Assembly (NCBI GenBank): GCA_009760855.2
Contig: WPIO01000158.1
Location: 744,227 to 808,226, forward strand
Direction of reading: 5' to 3'
Length of the DNA: 64,000 nt
DNA from: Cristatella mucedo
Taxonomy: Eukaryota > Bryozoa > Phylactolaemata > Cristatellidae
This document shows, piece after piece, positions 1 to 11,685 of this stretch. Every line of letters starts with the position of its first letter. Position 1 is the first letter of the stretch. Below the pieces are notes generated by a model. That model was not told the DNA's origin. It made no database searches and saw nothing but the letters and a program-made list of their open reading frames with translations. The position numbers were made by a program, and so were the translations under genes.

Positions 1-388
1 GTGGTACCGTGCCTGCCATACTCCGAGTGAAATGGATTGCAGATGAGCAAGTCTTTTTGGACGATAAGTGACGTTGAAGCAGTGAAAGTAGGTAAAAACA
101 AAGAGCTGATATAACGTCCGCATCCATCTCGTTTAGTATATAGTATGGTGACAGTTCTGTTTTTTTTAAGAGGAGGGCATGTCCAGGAAAGCAAGACTTG
201 TCGTTATTGGTCGTTTAGTTCACACTTCTGCCACACAGTATCATACAGTAGAAAGATGCTCGGCTTGATCCTTCACCCGTGCGATCTAGCAACACCCATC
301 GAAATGGCGACCGAGTGTGTTTAGTCGGGAGAGTGTAGCAGAAAATATTTTGACAAGCCATTGCCAAAACGTGCCAGCCACACTGGAT

Positions 389-693
389 CTAATATGATCC
401 TGTAGAGGCATGGATTCGGGCAAGCCGCAGCAGTTCACCTGTCGCACCGGCCTGCTCGAAATGCATCTCCTCTGGCATCGGCAGCACTAAAGCTTCACCC
501 GTGCATCTGTCGTGGAGAAACCTCGAGACATCTTCTTGTCTGGTTTTTATTTCTGGCAAGGTGTTACATTTCTGCATCTGATGCGTACGCCTAGGCTGGT
601 CCATCTTAAAGAATCTTACTTCAGAAGTTCTTTAATGTAGTGCTCGACGGCATAAGGAGCATGCCCTCTGTTGCTAGTTGAAGCTGGTTGCAT
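389..693 (-). CDS. Possible small two-exon gene, 74 residues, unknown
   Basis: ATG at 693 begins MQPASTSNRGHAPYAVEHYI and runs to a GTAAGA donor after 620. An 80-base intron ends at ..aaaccag. The second exon, 539-389, is in the matching phase and reads QEDVSRFLHDRCTGEALVLP onward to TAG. A CCAAT box in - orientation lies about 95 bases upstream. I recognise no family. It would lie on the strand opposite GLMP, upstream of or within a GLMP intron. The acceptor is not pyrimidine-rich, so the model is tentative. Confidence 0.3.
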
Positions 694-988
694 TCGTTTG
701 CTCCACTTTCTGCACTCTCTTCTCCCCACCGTCATTGCACGTGCCGGCCTTCTGTTTTCGATGAGCATTCACTGACGATTGGCCAACCAACCACGCTGTT
801 CGCCTGCCTTGGCTAAACTGAAAGTGTCAGTTCAGAGCGCCAAGTATTTGCTGTTGTTCCCTCTTGAAAGTAAGCAGTGCTATTATTGTCATCGCTCTCT
901 TGGTTTGGGTCTGCTATAGTAAAATCGTAGCACTTCCGAGGGCGCTGGTGACAACCGACAATCAACATGCTGTACGACAACTCCTCAG

Positions 989-1049
989 CTCTGCAGCAGA
1001 GTATAGCTGCCACTTTATATTTTTTAAGGGCCAGACGTTCAACCTGAAA
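989..1049 (+). CDS. GLMP: Possible GLMP exon just upstream of exon a
   Basis: The frame ending KGQTFNLK would join VRTYG of exon a and looks like the G-x-L-x-F-K/R-V stretch found at this point in GLMP proteins. The acceptor ctcctcag and an 82-base intron are possible, but the donor AAA/GTGTCA is weak and the residues before KGQ do not clearly align. It may be chance. Confidence 0.3.
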
Positions 1050-1131
1050 GTGTCATCTGTCCACAAGTTGTTACCGTGTTGCCGGCGGCTGTGGTCGGTA
1101 CAAACGCCTGTGCTGGCATTCTTTTTCTCAG

Positions 1132-1365
1132 GTGCGAACTTACGGCTCAGACGGACGAAGTGATTACAGCCCTCATCTCGAATACACTGCAAACTCCACC
1201 GAAATAAATGTTGAGTTGTGGAACATTTCGGTCAGCACTGCCAATTCACGGTTTGCCCTTGAGATGGCAATTTATGACACAGGTGACAGCAACACCTGGC
1301 AGGATGCCACCAGCGTAACTACGCAGCAATCGTTAGATGACGAGTACTCTCCCGGTGTTTTTCAG
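1132..1365 (+). CDS. GLMP: GLMP internal exon a
   Basis: 78 codons, phase 0 at both ends. The acceptor is a pyrimidine-rich run ending ctcag and the donor is CAG/GTGAGC. It starts VRTYGSDGRSD and ends SPGVFQ, collinear with the luminal domain of GLMP. Confidence 0.88.
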
Positions 1366-4300
1366 GTGAGCTATGCGATATTTTGGCTTCATACGTCTTC
1401 TCTGCCTAATATTTGTATGACCATTGCATATATTTTTTGAAATTTACTGTTTATAACAAATAACAGATGGATTGTGTACGTATGGAGGCCATGCACGTGA
1501 TGTCACACGGAATGCTAATCGTAGCCCGAAAACGGTTGGAATGCTTTAAAAACCGCAACAATTTGATCTTGGTCGTGAGGTCAAGAGACGTTGCATGCTA
1601 CTTTCTTATTTGGTTTTGCTTGTGTGCATCAGTTCTTTATTTACTTTTCAATTTTTGCTGCTCTGTATTATTTTTGTCAGAGAAAAGTACATCCATAAAG
1701 TCGGCTGGCATACATTCTGAATCCAGAGTTAACTTTAAATTATAAAGTATGTGGTCTAGGTCTATTTTGTAAGTTCCCTCTTTCATAATGTATGCTTTCC
1801 CTCTTCTGTTACCGGTGTAATCGTTAGCACCATTTAGGCTATCATTTATAAAATAGTAATAATGATACATTTGACAAAGTGCCCTCGGAGAATTCAATCT
1901 CTTTCTAGGCGCTTTACAAATGCTATTACAATTTGTATACAGTTCTGCAGTTGTACTTGCGCTGTAATCCCCAACCCTGCCATCCAGCCTCTCAGATTCA
2001 CTCAACTCCCTTGCAGCTTACAGAACGAACTTTCACTAGATGACCACAACACAGACCCCGTCAAGTCTTGACTACTTTCAGCTACACGCTTCTCTGTCAT
2101 TAGGTCACAACTGGCCAATTACATTGCTTCTCTCGCCAACTTGCACTGGCTCCCCATCAAGCAGTGCATCGACTTTGAGGTTCTCACAGATTTACTTGCT
2201 CAGGATTAGCTATCTATAATGCTTTCTCCCCTTGCGTCTTCTCATACATCTGCTTATGTGACTCTGGTCGTGTAGCTGAACCTCTAATAAGCATCAAATC
2301 GTGTCGGCGACAGTGCGTGCCTATAGTTCCCATGCACCTAAAGCATGGAACCTGCTACCGATTTACATCACGAAATGCCCTGACTTGACTACATTTGTAA
2401 GCTAAGCTTAAACATTGGCTGTTCTTCGTAACATTTGCTTCGTGCAAGTGAAGTGCCCTATGTATATTATTGTCACTAGTGAGCTTATATGCTCCATTTC
2501 CAAGCTACATGAAGTGCTTAGAAAGAGATTGCTTTCTCTCTCGTTGTTACAAAGAAGTATGTATTATTATCATTATTGCTTGGTGTGAAAAGCGTATCAG
2601 TGTTGACTTTACCCCTGCAGTGGGATATAGTAAAATTTTGCATTTCGAGCTTTGTTGTGAACAGTCAAAGCTGAATTATTATAAAAGCTTGGGCTGGCTG
2701 GCCTGACTGGCGACTGCCCTATGCAGATACGAAATCCTTTACCAGTGTAACTCAGAGTTGGTCTAAACTTGTCTTTCACTAGAGAGAAGCATCGTTTCTG
2801 TCTTGCCAGCTCACGGCGTTAGCTAGATTGTTAGATTTTACCTATAAATATAGAAGCAGACCTATGGTCACTCAACAGGTTATGTGACCCGGGATATCAT
2901 CCTGGTGGCTTTCTTTACAGCATATGTAGCATACTGTATATCATGCGTTTAGAAAGAGATTCAGTTCTCTTCGGGTGCTGTGCAAATGTCTTATTTTTGC
3001 TACTATTTTTATTATTATTAAAATCAAATTTGTGCTAATGGAGGCTTTACACGATCTAGAAGTGACAGAGAAATGAGCTGCAATTGACCAGAGGCAAATA
3101 GCAAATGTTGAACCATGCTCGCACACTAGGTAAGACGGTTGCCTTTTACGACCTCGGTTCCGAGGTCGTGGGTTCGATTCTTGCGGTGGGTGATTCTGTA
3201 TCGCCGCTGCAAGCGGTGGTGATAGCCGTAAGGGCTCTTCTGCCCCTATACAAAAGAGGCTGTTAAATCAGCTAATATTTTTTTGTAACATTGATCTTAC
3301 GAGACGCCCATGCTTGAAGCTGAAGTGGTCGGTGGAGCTGTATTTGCTGGTGCAGGAGATGCCGAGTATCAGTGGTTTCAGTCGGCCGGTGTTGCTCGAT
3401 GTTTGCCAGATTTCTAAAATATCTTGCAGCTCATCAGCTGGCAGACGAACCAGACACAAGATCCATTGCCTGGTGGTGGGTATGCTCAGTGGAAACCCGT
3501 GTGCTATGTAAAACCGACAATGACTCGTGGCGACCTCACTCGTGCTACCTTGTCTCCGCTGATGACTGCCAACTCGAACAACACATGGTGGACTGTCGTG
3601 GCCGACATCGGCCTTGTGGATTACTTTTTTGGAACCTATGCTGCTGCAAACCTTTCCATTAATGCTACCAACATCACTCTGGGCTATAGTGGAGATGGCT
3701 TCTATACCAGTACTAACTACACAATATGGTACGTCAATACTTGACTACTTTTGCAGCATCAGTATCATTTAATTAGTCTTTTTTCATTCTTTGGTAAAGA
3801 TTAGGGGATTCTATGCATCTAAAACTCGGCTGATGTGCTATCTGCAAACATTTTTCAAGGATTAGCATTGCATATGTTTCCTTTGTTAACGTTAGCAACC
3901 TCGGATGTGCTTCCTTTTTAGCAAATGTCAGTTGCCTAGAGAGAGATTATCATTATCTTTGAGTGTTATACTGATTTATGGTATTATTATCCTTGCTGTC
4001 TTGTTTGTGCATGGTCTTATGACCCTCAGTCACTTAGCAGCTCAAAGGGTGTCTTTCGTGTCATGCTCATATTGTTCATATCTCTTTGCTGTGTTAATGT
4101 AGATGATCAATGATGCTAGGAGCATATGCAAGTCCTAGAAGGTATGCATTCCAAAGTATGTATATATTATATACTGATTTCTGGATGCGTGTCTCCACCA
4201 GATTGGCATTCCATTGGATGGGAATCTTGTTCTCTGGGCTACAGGTTGATGCAGAACGACGATCTGGTTTTGTTCTTTTAATATCAGCAGGTAGTTATAT

Positions 4301-7300
4301 TGACAGTATTTGCTCTCGGGTTGCTGTTAGGGTCTCTTATTATTCTGGTTCTTGCCACTGGGTAGCTATGTTGGTTGTTGGTATCAATTTTTGAAGTTGT
4401 TTTGCTACAACTCATATGTTAAAGTGGACCTCTTGTGAATTGAGAACCCTTCAATTCTACTGGTGTAGAAGGGCTCTAGCAGAGGGCATCTCGAGTGTTA
4501 ACAGCAGCAACAATAATAATAATAATAATAATAGACATTTGTGTATAGCCCTACGAGAAGTAATCTCTTTTAAGGCACTCTACATGTGCTGAAAAGATAG
4601 ATACATACACTATTGTAGCTCACATCCACACAGAAAGGGCAATTAACACGGATGGATAATAATAGTAATGCACTTGATAAAGCACCCTCAGAGAACTTAA
4701 TCTCTTTCTAGGCGCTTTACATTTGCTGCAAAGGGAAATGCAATTGAATGGTAAATAAAATCATGCTTCAAAAACAAGCAAAATGAATGATATGGTTAGG
4801 GCTGACATGCACAGGGTCAGCATGCAAATGTGGTTAGTGGCAGCATGCACAGTGTCAGCACGCATAAGCACACGAAGGACGAATCACAGCGACCCACTAA
4901 ATGCTGTCCTAAATAGGTGTGTTTTTAAGTTCCTTTTAAATGTGGTCAGGTCAGGGGATGTTCTGACGCAGGTCGGGAGGGAGTTCCAGGCTTTGGGAGC
5001 ATACGAACTAAATGCACGGTCTCCAAAGGATTTAAGGTTTGTACGAGGTATTTGTAGACTGTTGGATTCCGAAAAGCAGGTGGTACGATGCTTGGCCTGA
5101 TGGGGAGTATATCGGAGAGATAGGCTGGAGCCATAGAATGAAGCAACGGCTATGAGGAGCAAATGGGTTTTTAGCTTTTTTTTTAATGCCGCCAGGTTAG
5201 GTGATATCCTGATGCCAGTCCAGGAGTGAGTTGCAGGCTTTGGGATCATCGGAACTGAAGGCACGATCAAGAATTTGAGTTTTATTAGAGGCACAGCTAA
5301 TCGTCTTGAGTCAGAAGAGCTCGTGGTGCGATGTGAAGCTTGATCCGGAAGTATTTGAGATAGATAGGCCAGAGCTAGCGAATGGAATGACCAAAACAAA
5401 TGTGTGATAGAGCCTTGAAGTTGATGTGATGCTTGATGGGAAGCAAGTGTAGATCAGTGAGATGTGCTTTAACGAGGCGATTGTGACGATTTTGAGTCAC
5501 TAGCCTAGTTGCAGAGTTTTGTAACAACTGTAAACGTCTTATGGGTTGACCTGCAAGTAATGAGTTGCAGAAATCTAGCCGGAATGTCGAAAATGCACGG
5601 ACTAGCTTGGCTATAGTATTCTTATCTGAACAGGCCTAAATAATTTGTTTTGTAACTGGAAGGACAGACTTGATTGTGGAGCTGATTTGGTCGTCTAGTG
5701 AAAGATCACTTCGGAAGCAGAAACTCAGATTCCTTGCAGATGCTGCAGAAGATATACTGGCCCGGTAGCCCTTTTTGAGGGTTAGACTTGCCAGTTTCTC
5801 TGGTAATTAGCCCATAATTTTTAGCTGGTTTTATCGCCTTCAGTTTGAGAAAGTTTGCGTCCATCGAAGTGCAAATGTCGGCAATACATGCTGTAAAGGA
5901 GTAGATAGAGTTTGAGGTACTGGAAGGCTGGGAGGAATCAAAATACCACACTGCTGCATGCCACATGCATAAAAATGAAAGCCTAGATTGTGCTTGGCAA
6001 TTAGATAAGCAAGAAGAAGAGCACAAGTTGTGAAAAAAGGGTAACATAAAACAGCTCCCTGCTGTAACCCATAGTTTAAAGGCTTTTAAAGGCTCACCGA
6101 AAGGATGGCCACTGTTCATTGACATCGATTCACTGAAATCTTCCGCTGAGATATGACCCAAGCCGTTGCAGTGCAGTACTAGTGATGCCTCGGTGATTTA
6201 TAGGGCTCAAGAAAGACTTGACGATCAGTGGTATGAAGTGCTACCTAGAGGTCCAGCACAACTAGCATATAGACTCACTAGTTGTAAAACCTGACTAGAC
6301 TAGGTTTGATAATTGGTATTAAGGTTATTTGATCTGCCACTACTTAATTTATATTTTCTTTGAAGAAATGGTAACAGGAAGACTAGATGGAAGTTGCATA
6401 GTTTTGATCTAGCATTGACTTATTAATGAGTGGCATGACAACAGTCTCTTTGCAGTATGCTGATAAGATTTGAGACTGTGAGCATATTTATTGTTTTTGT
6501 TTTAGTCATGTAGGGCTGCTGCAAAGGTAGGCTCCTCAGAAAAATAGTAGTTATCGGTTCTAGAGGGCCAGTAGTCTTCTTGGACTGTGAGATGAACTTC
6601 AAGATTAGGTCAGCAGTGGCAGGCCTAAAGTAGGACATGGGGGTAGAGCAAGGAATGTTTGTTGAAGAGTCCAGCAGGGATGTTTGGGATAGATTGTCTG
6701 ATCGTGTCTATCTTGGTGACCAAGAAGCTATAAAAATGATCTGCTAGATCACTGCAGAAGTCGCTATGTATGGTTCTGGACCTGGGAGTGGTTAAACGTT
6801 AGTTGTGATTTGTTAAATGTGATAGCTGATGGTTGGTATCAGCATTTTTCGGATGTGTGTGTGATTCTACTATGTTCTTATAGAAGCTAGACACTTGGCC
6901 TTAACTAGTATAGATTTATATCACCTACAAAAAGTGTTCTTAAACTAGTCAGTGGAAAGTCAATCCTGATCTTAAGTAAGTTTTTTCAAGCTAGCACTTA
7001 ATATTCCTAGCTAGTTCAACCCTGCAGTAAACTTTACCTAGTGCGTAGTCATAGGAGCATACTCATCTAGAATATCAGCTAGTGTCATGCTATAGCATTC
7101 CGTTAATGATGGTAGATTGGATTGTGGAGAAGGGTGCGAGAGATATTTTTGCAGAACATCAATGTCAAGGTTTCTCAATTTAATTCACAGAAGACTTTTA
7201 GTAGCCAAGGAGACACTTACTTAAGTCTGAATGAGATCTGCATGTTCATAATTTGGTAACAATAGGAGTTGACAGTGTACAATTGTGGGAGCTTGACTGA

Positions 7301-9732
7301 TCGAGTGTGTGACCTTTGTTGTGAGTGGGGGCCATGAGAAACATGAGCCACGAAAGAAAATGCATCTGCCGATGTATGCAGTTTGGCATATAGTGGAATT
7401 GACTGTTGGGGTATCAAAATGATCGCTAAAATCGCCCGATACAAGACGGTGGTGATTTCTTGAACAAAGTCGAAATGAGATCGGAAAGTCTGAAGTTAAG
7501 TCGATATACCTGGGAGAGACGATAGATTATGCTCCCATTGGCAGTTTGCTGTTGGGGGGGGGATTCGATACAAGAGATACAAAGGACTGCTTCAGGGGAT
7601 TGGAAATAGCTTGAAATTAAGGGAGTAATGAACGGCAGTGGCTACTTCACCACAAGTTTAATTGAACTCGGGGAATCGAAGAAAGAGGAGCCTGTCGAAG
7701 TGGCATCGGTTATAACTGGGTAGTTTTTCGATTTCAGCTAGGTCTCAGTTACAGCAAATATATCAAGAGCAGCAGAAAAAGTTGTGTCACTTATTATTAT
7801 GGGTTTGTTGCATTTTGTGAGTGCTCACTCTATTATCTAGTATCATATCTAGGGCACACTTCACGAGTGGCCACGGGGTTACAGTGGGCCCTAATGACTA
7901 CTAACTTGAAGTGATTCACTGCACAGACTTGCCATTTGAATCTCCTCTGCGGTGCACCAGATGGGTAATGATAAGTCACTGCTGCTACTCTATCTAGTGA
8001 AAGGATAAAACGATCCGGTCCCGACATGACTTATCCTTAACACCGTGTCGGGTGGTGGGAGGAGTAGAATAGATCAAGGTAACTTTAGGAGCATCCCCAG
8101 AGTAGTAGGTTGTGACGATCAGCTGTGTAGCCTAAGTCGATAACCCTTTAAGTGTGATACCTTTGTAAGGAGCCGAGTCGACCGGGCAAGTTATTGCTTC
8201 TGCCCATATCGTATGCTCATGCTGTGCTGTCATCTGTCATCAATCTTCTGAGCTGCTAGGAGACTGCCATCGCTAGCATGTAGCTTTCATTTCATTCTTA
8301 TGGCCATTTGATTTTGCATGACCGAGCGAGCGTGGCCAGGCTTGGTTTATATGGACAAGGCACATTCGCTTTTCTTTCTGCTGAAGACATGCCTGGTTTA
8401 ATTATGCCTCTCAGCAAGTACTCTGGGGAGCGCTACTATGCCTGTGTCCAGGAGCATCAGTCCGTCCAGTGACAGCCCTCGTTCCACTCCAGCACTTCGA
8501 CTATGTCGCTTGCCCACCGAACCGTGGAGAGGAGAGGGGCAGGTGCATCTTTCGAAGACCCTACTTCCTGTTGGCAGCTGGCTTGTCTTTCTGAATGGCT
8601 ACTTGTAGCAGGCCTGACCAAATGATTGTGCACGAAAGATTACTGCAACCTGCTCCGGTCGATCACGGGCTACCAAGCTATGGTGCATGCCGGCCCCCCC
8701 TCCCCTGTGCAAGCTCTACATCGCCGACATGTGTAGGTAGAAATGGCTTGCTAAGTAAGGTAACATGGTTTGACTTGCCTTGGATGATGGATTGCCAAAT
8801 GCATCTGGGCGGTCCTCTTTTGTTTGCGACGGTAGGCATCTTTTGCTCCACTCATTGTTGAGCTCTTCTACCTCCCACCCTTTTCTGATCCTTGCTTGCC
8901 CGGTGCTTCATCCACCGAGTAGGGTGCCTCGACGGTGTCCCTCAGGGCGAAGCTCGGTGCTAATCTAAGAATTTGAATTCGCTCATTCGTCTTTGATTAG
9001 AAGGAATGTCAAGGTTAATGTGCTTCTTCGGCTATTCCGTCCCAACGTTTGCCCATAGCTGTTCTCATTTTGATTGATCACCCAGGCTACCACTGCCTGC
9101 TGGGCAGCTGCTGTTGCCATCCCCAGCAGCCTGGTCCAACGTGCATCTGTATGCACGGTGAAGCCTGCCGCCTGCGATGCTGGTCGACCTCGATATCGTG
9201 CTTGCTGTGGTTACCAGCAGCCTCCTGTATTCGCACTGCTCGTTGCTCTGATCCTGCCTGAGCTGGATTCCACTATGAGAATTAAGAAATTCTTACCGAT
9301 GTCGTGCGCAGTTTCCTGGTTGCTCGGTTCTCTTCTTTTCGTGGATCTATGGACAGGCATCTTCTCGTCGTGGACGATGCTAATCAATGAACCCACACTG
9401 CTCAACGGTGTTTTTTGCTGATTGGTTGCATGTTGCCGTACCTCTTAGATGCACGGTGGAAGAGAAGAGGCAGTCACAGGCACTTGCTGGATCATAGGCT
9501 TTGGGGCCTTGAGCTGGTGGTGCTGCGCTGACGAGTTCCTCTTGCTTGCAGGACTGTCAGCGTAGGAATGGGAGCAGCACCAAGTGACGAAGTGTCTTTT
9601 CTTGTGATCATCGTCATCGCGATCGGCCTCGGCATACCGGTCGTGCTGATTACCATTGGCGGCATACTGCTGGGCATTAAGAGGCGCCGTGAGCGGCTGC
9701 GGAGCGTGTACACTCCCATTAACGAAGAATGA
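1132..9732 (+). CDS. GLMP: GLMP homologue (glycosylated lysosomal membrane protein), C-terminal half, three joined exons
   Basis: Exons 1132-1365, 3430-3728 and 9552-9732 join in phases 0 and 2 to give about 237 residues ending in TGA. The first exon carries SLDDEYSPGVFQ and the second GGGYAQWKPVCY and DYFFGT; all three align in order with vertebrate GLMP (NCU-G1). The last exon completes a Trp codon, crosses a Gly- and Ile-rich membrane helix, then a KRRRER stop-transfer and the tail YTPINEE, a YxxPhi lysosomal sorting signal at the position of the human one. At least seven N-x-S/T sites lie before the helix, as expected for a heavily glycosylated luminal domain. Known role: GLMP is a type I lysosomal membrane protein that protects the transporter MFSD1. 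The N-terminal half (signal peptide and about 190 residues) is not seen and probably lies upstream. Introns are 2.1 and 5.8 kb and hold LINE-B and SINE-B copies. Confidence 0.88.
1850..1922 (-). mobile_element. LINE-B 3' end fragment
   Basis: aatgatacatttgacaaagt and the reversed stem-loop (gaattcaatctctttctagg) in GLMP intron 1. Confidence 0.75.
2085..2580 (+). mobile_element. LINE-B 3' part
   Basis: Contains the NLHWLPIKQCIDFEVL block with stops and ends at a 3' stem-loop (gtgcttagaaagagattgct) and ATT tail. In GLMP intron 1. Confidence 0.75.
2895..3022 (+). mobile_element. LINE-B 3' end fragment
   Basis: tgcgtttagaaagagattca stem-loop and an ATTATTATT tail, GLMP intron 1. Confidence 0.7.
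3118..3286 (+). mobile_element. SINE-B, nearly complete
   Basis: tRNA-like head (cactaggtaagacggttgcc, B box gggttcgattcttg), hairpin gccgctgcaagcggtggtga, and tail gaggctgttaaatcagct. In GLMP intron 1. Confidence 0.88.
3430..3728 (+). CDS. GLMP: GLMP internal exon b
   Basis: Acceptor ttgcag, donor TG/GTACGT. It starts in phase 0 and leaves two bases (TG). It encodes LISWQTNQTQ through TSTNYTI, with five glycosylation sequons. The frame would stop 16 bases past the donor, so splicing is needed to reach the membrane segment. Confidence 0.88.
3893..3995 (+). mobile_element. LINE-B 3' end fragment
   Basis: cagttgcctagagagagatt stem-loop and an ATT-rich tail, GLMP intron 2. Confidence 0.65.
4508..4660 (-). 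mobile_element. LINE-B-related 3' end, diverged
   Basis: AAT repeats then gccctacgagaagtaatctc, a degraded reversed stem-loop. Confidence 0.5.
4661..5155 (-). mobile_element. LINE-B 3' part
   Basis: Reversed ATT tail and stem-loop, then the C-terminal coding block (NSLPTCVRTSPDLTTFKRNL, FGDRAFSSYAPKAW) on the - strand. 5'-truncated near 5155 where an older copy begins. Confidence 0.85.
5156..7830 (-). mobile_element. LINE-B relic including a decayed reverse transcriptase
   Basis: A second, older copy repeats the C-terminal block (SHSWTGIRISPNLAALKKKL), then continues upstream: ACIADICTSMDANFLKLK at about 5830-5890 and, near 6070-6160, SYLSGR and LQQG-like remnants of the RT palm. Stops in every frame. 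It fills much of GLMP intron 2. The 5' boundary is uncertain. Confidence 0.65.
7831..9551. other. GLMP intron 2, right part
   Basis: GC-richer sequence without clear repeats. Several short open frames on + (8595-8861, 9074-9421) have no coherent splice partners. Nothing supported. Confidence 0.5.
9552..9732 (+). CDS. GLMP: GLMP terminal exon: membrane segment and lysosomal tail
   Basis: Acceptor cttgcttgcag. The first base G completes TGG (Trp) from exon b, then TVSVGMGAAPSDE leads into about 25 hydrophobic residues, KRRRER, and YTPINEE-stop. The phase and the alignment with the human GLMP end both support the 5.8 kb junction. Confidence 0.88.
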
Positions 9733-10526
9733 CGTGCTGCAGAGACGGTTCCACGTAGAGCTCAAATGCAAGCTGCAGGCTATTGCATAACCGCAGCATC
9801 GTGACATTTATAGGACGTTGTTGCACGTGCAGTCTGGTGAAAATTTCATCACTTCACCAACTGCTGATGCTGCTAAAAAAAATTGTTATGGCAGCAGCAA
9901 TTCTGATGGCCAGCAACCTGTAGCTAAGGAAGCCTCAGGGCATGCATCCCTCCGAGCCGAGCCTCTACTGCCCCCCTTCCCCTTAGCCTGTCTGGTGCTT
10001 CGGCAGCAGTGCGTTAGCATTGCAAGTGCATTGGCACTGCTAGTGTGCCTCTGTGTATAGTCATGCTATTTTTCTCCCTCCAAATGCATCTGCAATTTAT
10101 TTTCGCTCAATGCAGTGCTAGTCTTGCCGGAATGTCGGCTGCTAGCAAAGCAATGCAGTGAGGGAGCGAGCACGGCCGTCGTGCTCGTCGGATGGTCGTC
10201 CACCGAGCAATAAGTTAAGCTGCCCTGCTGGCTTACACGGGTGCCCAGCAGCCATGTCGTACTGAACGGCCATCAGCAGCGCGATTGCCTCGAAGTGAGT
10301 TCAGTGATGACTCGAATGAATGTCGGTGCACTATGGAGTGCTCCCTGGTTCTGTTATCGACATTCTACAAGCTTGTCGACCGTTAGCGTGACGAAGGAGT
10401 TTATATTAGTAGAGACCCTGTGATTCCGGTGGTTTGCAAATCCTTTCACACTGCAGTAACAGATAAATTGGAATAGATGGCCCTGCCGATCCTCAAGATT
10501 GTATGACGGTAAGTTAACTTCCCTCG
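9733..10526 (+). other. GLMP 3' UTR and flank
   Basis: Follows the GLMP stop. No canonical AATAAA was found before the LINE-B copy at 10527, so the transcript end is not placed. Confidence 0.45.
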
Positions 10527-11196
10527 CTATAATAATAATAATAATGATAAATCGCCCCCAGAGAACTCAATCTCTTTCTAGGCGCTTTACATTTGCTGCA
10601 AAGGGAAACGCGATTGCATAGTGAGTAATATCATGCTTGATAGACAACATGAATAACATGGTTAGGGGTGACATGCACAGGGTCAGCATGCAAATGTGGT
10701 TAGTGGTAGCATGCTCAGTGTCAGCACGCATAAGCACATGAAGGACGAATCACAGGGACCCACTAAATGCTGTCTTAAATAGGTGTTTTCAAGTTCTTTT
10801 TAAATGTGGTCAAGTCAGGGGACGGCCTGACGCAAGTCGGGAGTGAGTTCCAGGCTTTGGGAGCATGCGAACTAAATGCACGGTCTCCAAAGGATTTGAG
10901 GTTTGTACGAGGTATTTGGAGACTGTTGGATTCCGAAAAGCGGGTGGTACGATGCTTGGCCTGGTGGGGGAGTAGGTCTGAGAGATAGGCTGGAGCCGAA
11001 GAATGAGGCGACCTCAAAGTGAGCGACAAAACCTTGAAGTCGATCCGTTGCTTGACTGGTAGCCAGTGCAGATCGGTGAGAAGTGGTGTGATGTGGCAAC
11101 TGCGACGCTCACGACAGACAAGCCTAGCCGCAGAGTTTTGCACCGGCTGTAATCGCCTGATTGCACATGCCGGTTGGCCAGCAAACAGTGAGCTTA
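10527..11196 (-). mobile_element. LINE-B 3' part
   Basis: AAT tail, reversed stem-loop, then C-terminal coding block on the - strand (SAARLVCRERRSCHITPLLT, LHWLPVKQRIDFKVL). A single 122-codon piece is open. Confidence 0.87.
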
Positions 11197-11685
11197 CTTC
11201 AATGCTCGCATTTAGTCTTTAACTCCGAGACTCGTTCTTTTGTGCGATCTGCTATTCATTCACACACTTTAATCACAAGCCGAGAGATTGGGGAATGACT
11301 AATAATGAGTTTATGCGATATGTTTATATTTACGTTCCCGGGGCTTTTTGAATACAGCAACTACCTGTTTAGATATTGAAAGTGTACATTGCCTTATTCA
11401 CAGGCAATAATGTATTGAGTCAACCAGGTTATCTTCTTAACTTTTACAGTTCAGGCTGCCATCCCTCTGACCTTCCGACATTTGTGGGGCACAATTCAGG
11501 TTGCCCCTAGTAATGACCTTAGCTCGAAGTACAGTAATTAAATTACCACAGTTCTACAATAAACAGCGTTCGAGCTCGGGACCTCATGTGTGACACCAAC
11601 TTTCGAGGCCAGCGGAGAGGCTACTGACTAGTTGTTGTCTTGATTTTAAATCTTCAGCATTGCTAGGCTAGCAATACAAGCATCG

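Noticed and set aside
864-1163. 99-codon + frame with a signal-peptide-like start before GLMP exon a
   Set aside because: No ATG at the start; it runs across the GLMP acceptor in the wrong frame. Only its 989-1049 part is considered.
9445-9807. - strand frames over the GLMP last exon
   Set aside because: Antisense shadows of a well-supported GLMP exon.
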